64,000 bases of DNA from Phaeobacter sp. G2 (GTDB lineage: Bacteria; Pseudomonadota; Alphaproteobacteria; Rhodobacterales; Rhodobacteraceae), in the NCBI GenBank assembly GCA_025163595.1, contig CP104100.1:1054001-1118000 (forward strand). The letters run 5' to 3'. The notes under the pieces are model-generated. The model was not told the DNA's origin, searched no databases, and was given only the letters and a program-made list of their open reading frames with translations. The translations under genes were made by a program, and so were the position numbers. Below, in pieces: positions 62,939-64,000 of this stretch (position 1 is its first letter; every line of letters starts with the position of its first letter).

Positions 62939-64000
62939 TTATTCACGGGCTCGCAAAATACGGGCGGGACGGGCGGCCAGTGGGCGCCAGGCAAAGATCA
63001 ACCCGGCCAGCAACGTGGTTGCGATGCCCCCAGAGACCACCGCCAGCGCATTGGGCCAGATCACCACATAGGCGGTCTCAAAGACATAGATATTCACCGC
63101 CCAGGCGCCGGCAACGCCTGCCAGCAGGGCAACACCCCCAGCGCCTGCGCCCAGAATGATAGACCGCAGGGCAAAGCTCAGCAGGATTTTGCGGCGAGAG
63201 GCCCCAAGGGTCTTGAGCAAGGCTGCCTCGTAGCGCCGGGCGGGCTCTCCGGCGGCGGCGGTGCCCAGCAGGACCAGAAACCCGGTGATCAGGGTGGCAG
63301 CGGCACCATAGCTGGTGGCAGCGGCCAGCTGGCGCAAAATATCAGAGACCCGGTCAATGGCATCGCGGACCCGGATGGCGGTGATATTGGGCATTTCCTG
63401 CGCCAGATCCCGCAGGATCTGCGCCTCTGCGCTGGTTTCGGCATAGACCGTGGCGATAAAACTATGCGGCGCACCGGCCAGTGCCGCCTCATTCAGGGTC
63501 AGCACAAAGCCCATGCCGGCAGTGGAGAAATCGACATTGCGAAAGCTGGTGATTTCGGCCTGTATGTCACGGCCCAACACGTTCAGGGTGATGGTGTCGC
63601 CCAGGTCCAGGCCCAGTTCCTCGGCCTCTTCAGCGGCAAAGCTGACCTGCGGCGGGCCGGTGTAATCCTCGGGCCACCAGCTGCCTGCCACCACCTCGGT
63701 GCCTTTGGGCTGTGCTGCTGCATAGGTAACGCCACGATCGCCGCGCACCACCCAGTGATCGCCTGCGACCTCCTGTGCGGGGGTGCCGTTGATCTTGGTA
63801 ATGACCGCCCGCAACATTGGCGCGCTTTCAACCTTGCTGACAGCCGGGTCGCCTTCGACACGCTCTAGGAAGGCGGGCATCTGATCGCGCTGAATGTCGA
63901 CAAAGAAATAAGAGGGCGCCACATCGGGCAGATTGCCAGCGATGGCGCGGCGCATATTGCCGTCGATCTGGCCAATGGCGGCCAGAACCGTCAGCCCCAG
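62939..64000 (-). CDS. FtsX-like ABC transporter permease (partial, 5' end beyond window)
   Basis: The reverse strand reads an FtsX-family permease of which 353 residues are visible; the frame enters from the right edge with LGLTVLAAIGQIDGNMRRAI, so the start is outside. The large periplasmic domain is followed by three membrane segments (SYGAAATLITGFLVLLGTAA, LSFALRSIILGAGAGGVALLAGVAGAWAVNI, ALAVVSGGIATTLLAGLIFAW) and a short arginine-rich end. It resembles YbbP-type permeases, which pair with an ATPase and sometimes with a lysophospholipase; none is in view. Confidence 0.88.
   Translation of the reverse strand: MGLTVLAAIGQIDGNMRRAIAGNLPDVAPSYFFVDIQRDQMPAFLERVEGDPAVSKVESAPMLRAVITKINGTPAQEVAGDHWVVRGDRGVTYAAAQPKGTEVVAGSWWPEDYTGPPQVSFAAEEAEELGLDLGDTITLNVLGRDIQAEITSFRNVDFSTAGMGFVLTLNEAALAGAPHSFIATVYAETSAEAQILRDLAQEMPNITAIRVRDAIDRVSDILRQLAAATSYGAAATLITGFLVLLGTAAAGEPARRYEAALLKTLGASRRKILLSFALRSIILGAGAGGVALLAGVAGAWAVNIYVFETAYVVIWPNALAVVSGGIATTLLAGLIFAWRPLAARPARILRARE

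Overview
The window looks like chromosomal DNA from a marine alphaproteobacterium of the Rhodobacterales, most likely the Roseobacter group. Evidence is the high GC content, two different heat-shock-type signals (an RpoH2-type sigma factor), a typical mreBCD-PBP2-RodA block, the order lpoA-like/rsmI/yraN/gshB, short GC-rich intergenic repeats of a kind I associate with these genomes, and a phenylacetate catabolic cluster. No phage, integron, insertion sequence, CRISPR array or rRNA operon was seen. This is a core-like, housekeeping-rich region, and nearly every gene belongs to a known family. Genus-level placement is inference.

Layout. 1-1560: end of a BMP-type (purine nucleoside-like) ABC importer, reading left. 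1995-6450: an RND efflux pair (adaptor and inner-membrane pump). 6513-11002: a small redox cluster (NTF2-like protein, a PNPOx/FNR/2Fe-2S fusion, a GST) facing a LysR regulator. 11020-13088: N-acetylglucosamine kinase and nagA, followed by a tRNA-Met. 13451-20720: alpha/beta hydrolase, paaX and paaZ reading left, and paaG-paaI-paaK-paaR reading right, with a palindromic operator in the divergent gap. 20807-25108: VOC protein, trpS, a rhomboid lacking catalytic residues, and murJ. 25105-32331: glnD and an LpoA-like lipoprotein reading left, then rsmI, yraN, gshB and an esterase reading right.

32320-37040: comM, a GST, a CobC-like phosphatase with cobU, and rpoH2 coupled to a ChaN-like protein. 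38169-43474: coaBC, dut, a membrane-anchored MoeB/ThiF protein, an unknown small protein and an M3 peptidase. 43606-50782: ghrA with a VOC protein, then the rod-shape operon mreB-mreC-mreD-mrdA-rodA, reading left. 51063-56: rlmJ, leuA with an upstream leucine-rich leader peptide, an exported MORN-repeat protein, nadE, a FAD oxidoreductase, a Tat-exported metallo-hydrolase, gltX, a gamma-glutamylcyclotransferase-like protein, an NsrR-type regulator with an FNR-type site, and the start of an FtsX-like ABC permease that runs off the right end.

Most notable observations: an unannotated-size leader peptide with five consecutive leucine codons in front of leuA; a rhomboid-fold protein that has lost the serine, histidine and asparagine of the active site; a periplasm-directed protein of about eighteen 23-residue MORN repeats; a three-domain PNPOx-reductase-ferredoxin fusion; an operator candidate shared by the divergent paa genes; and two related intergenic repeat elements. 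I did not find a convincing wholly new multi-gene system.
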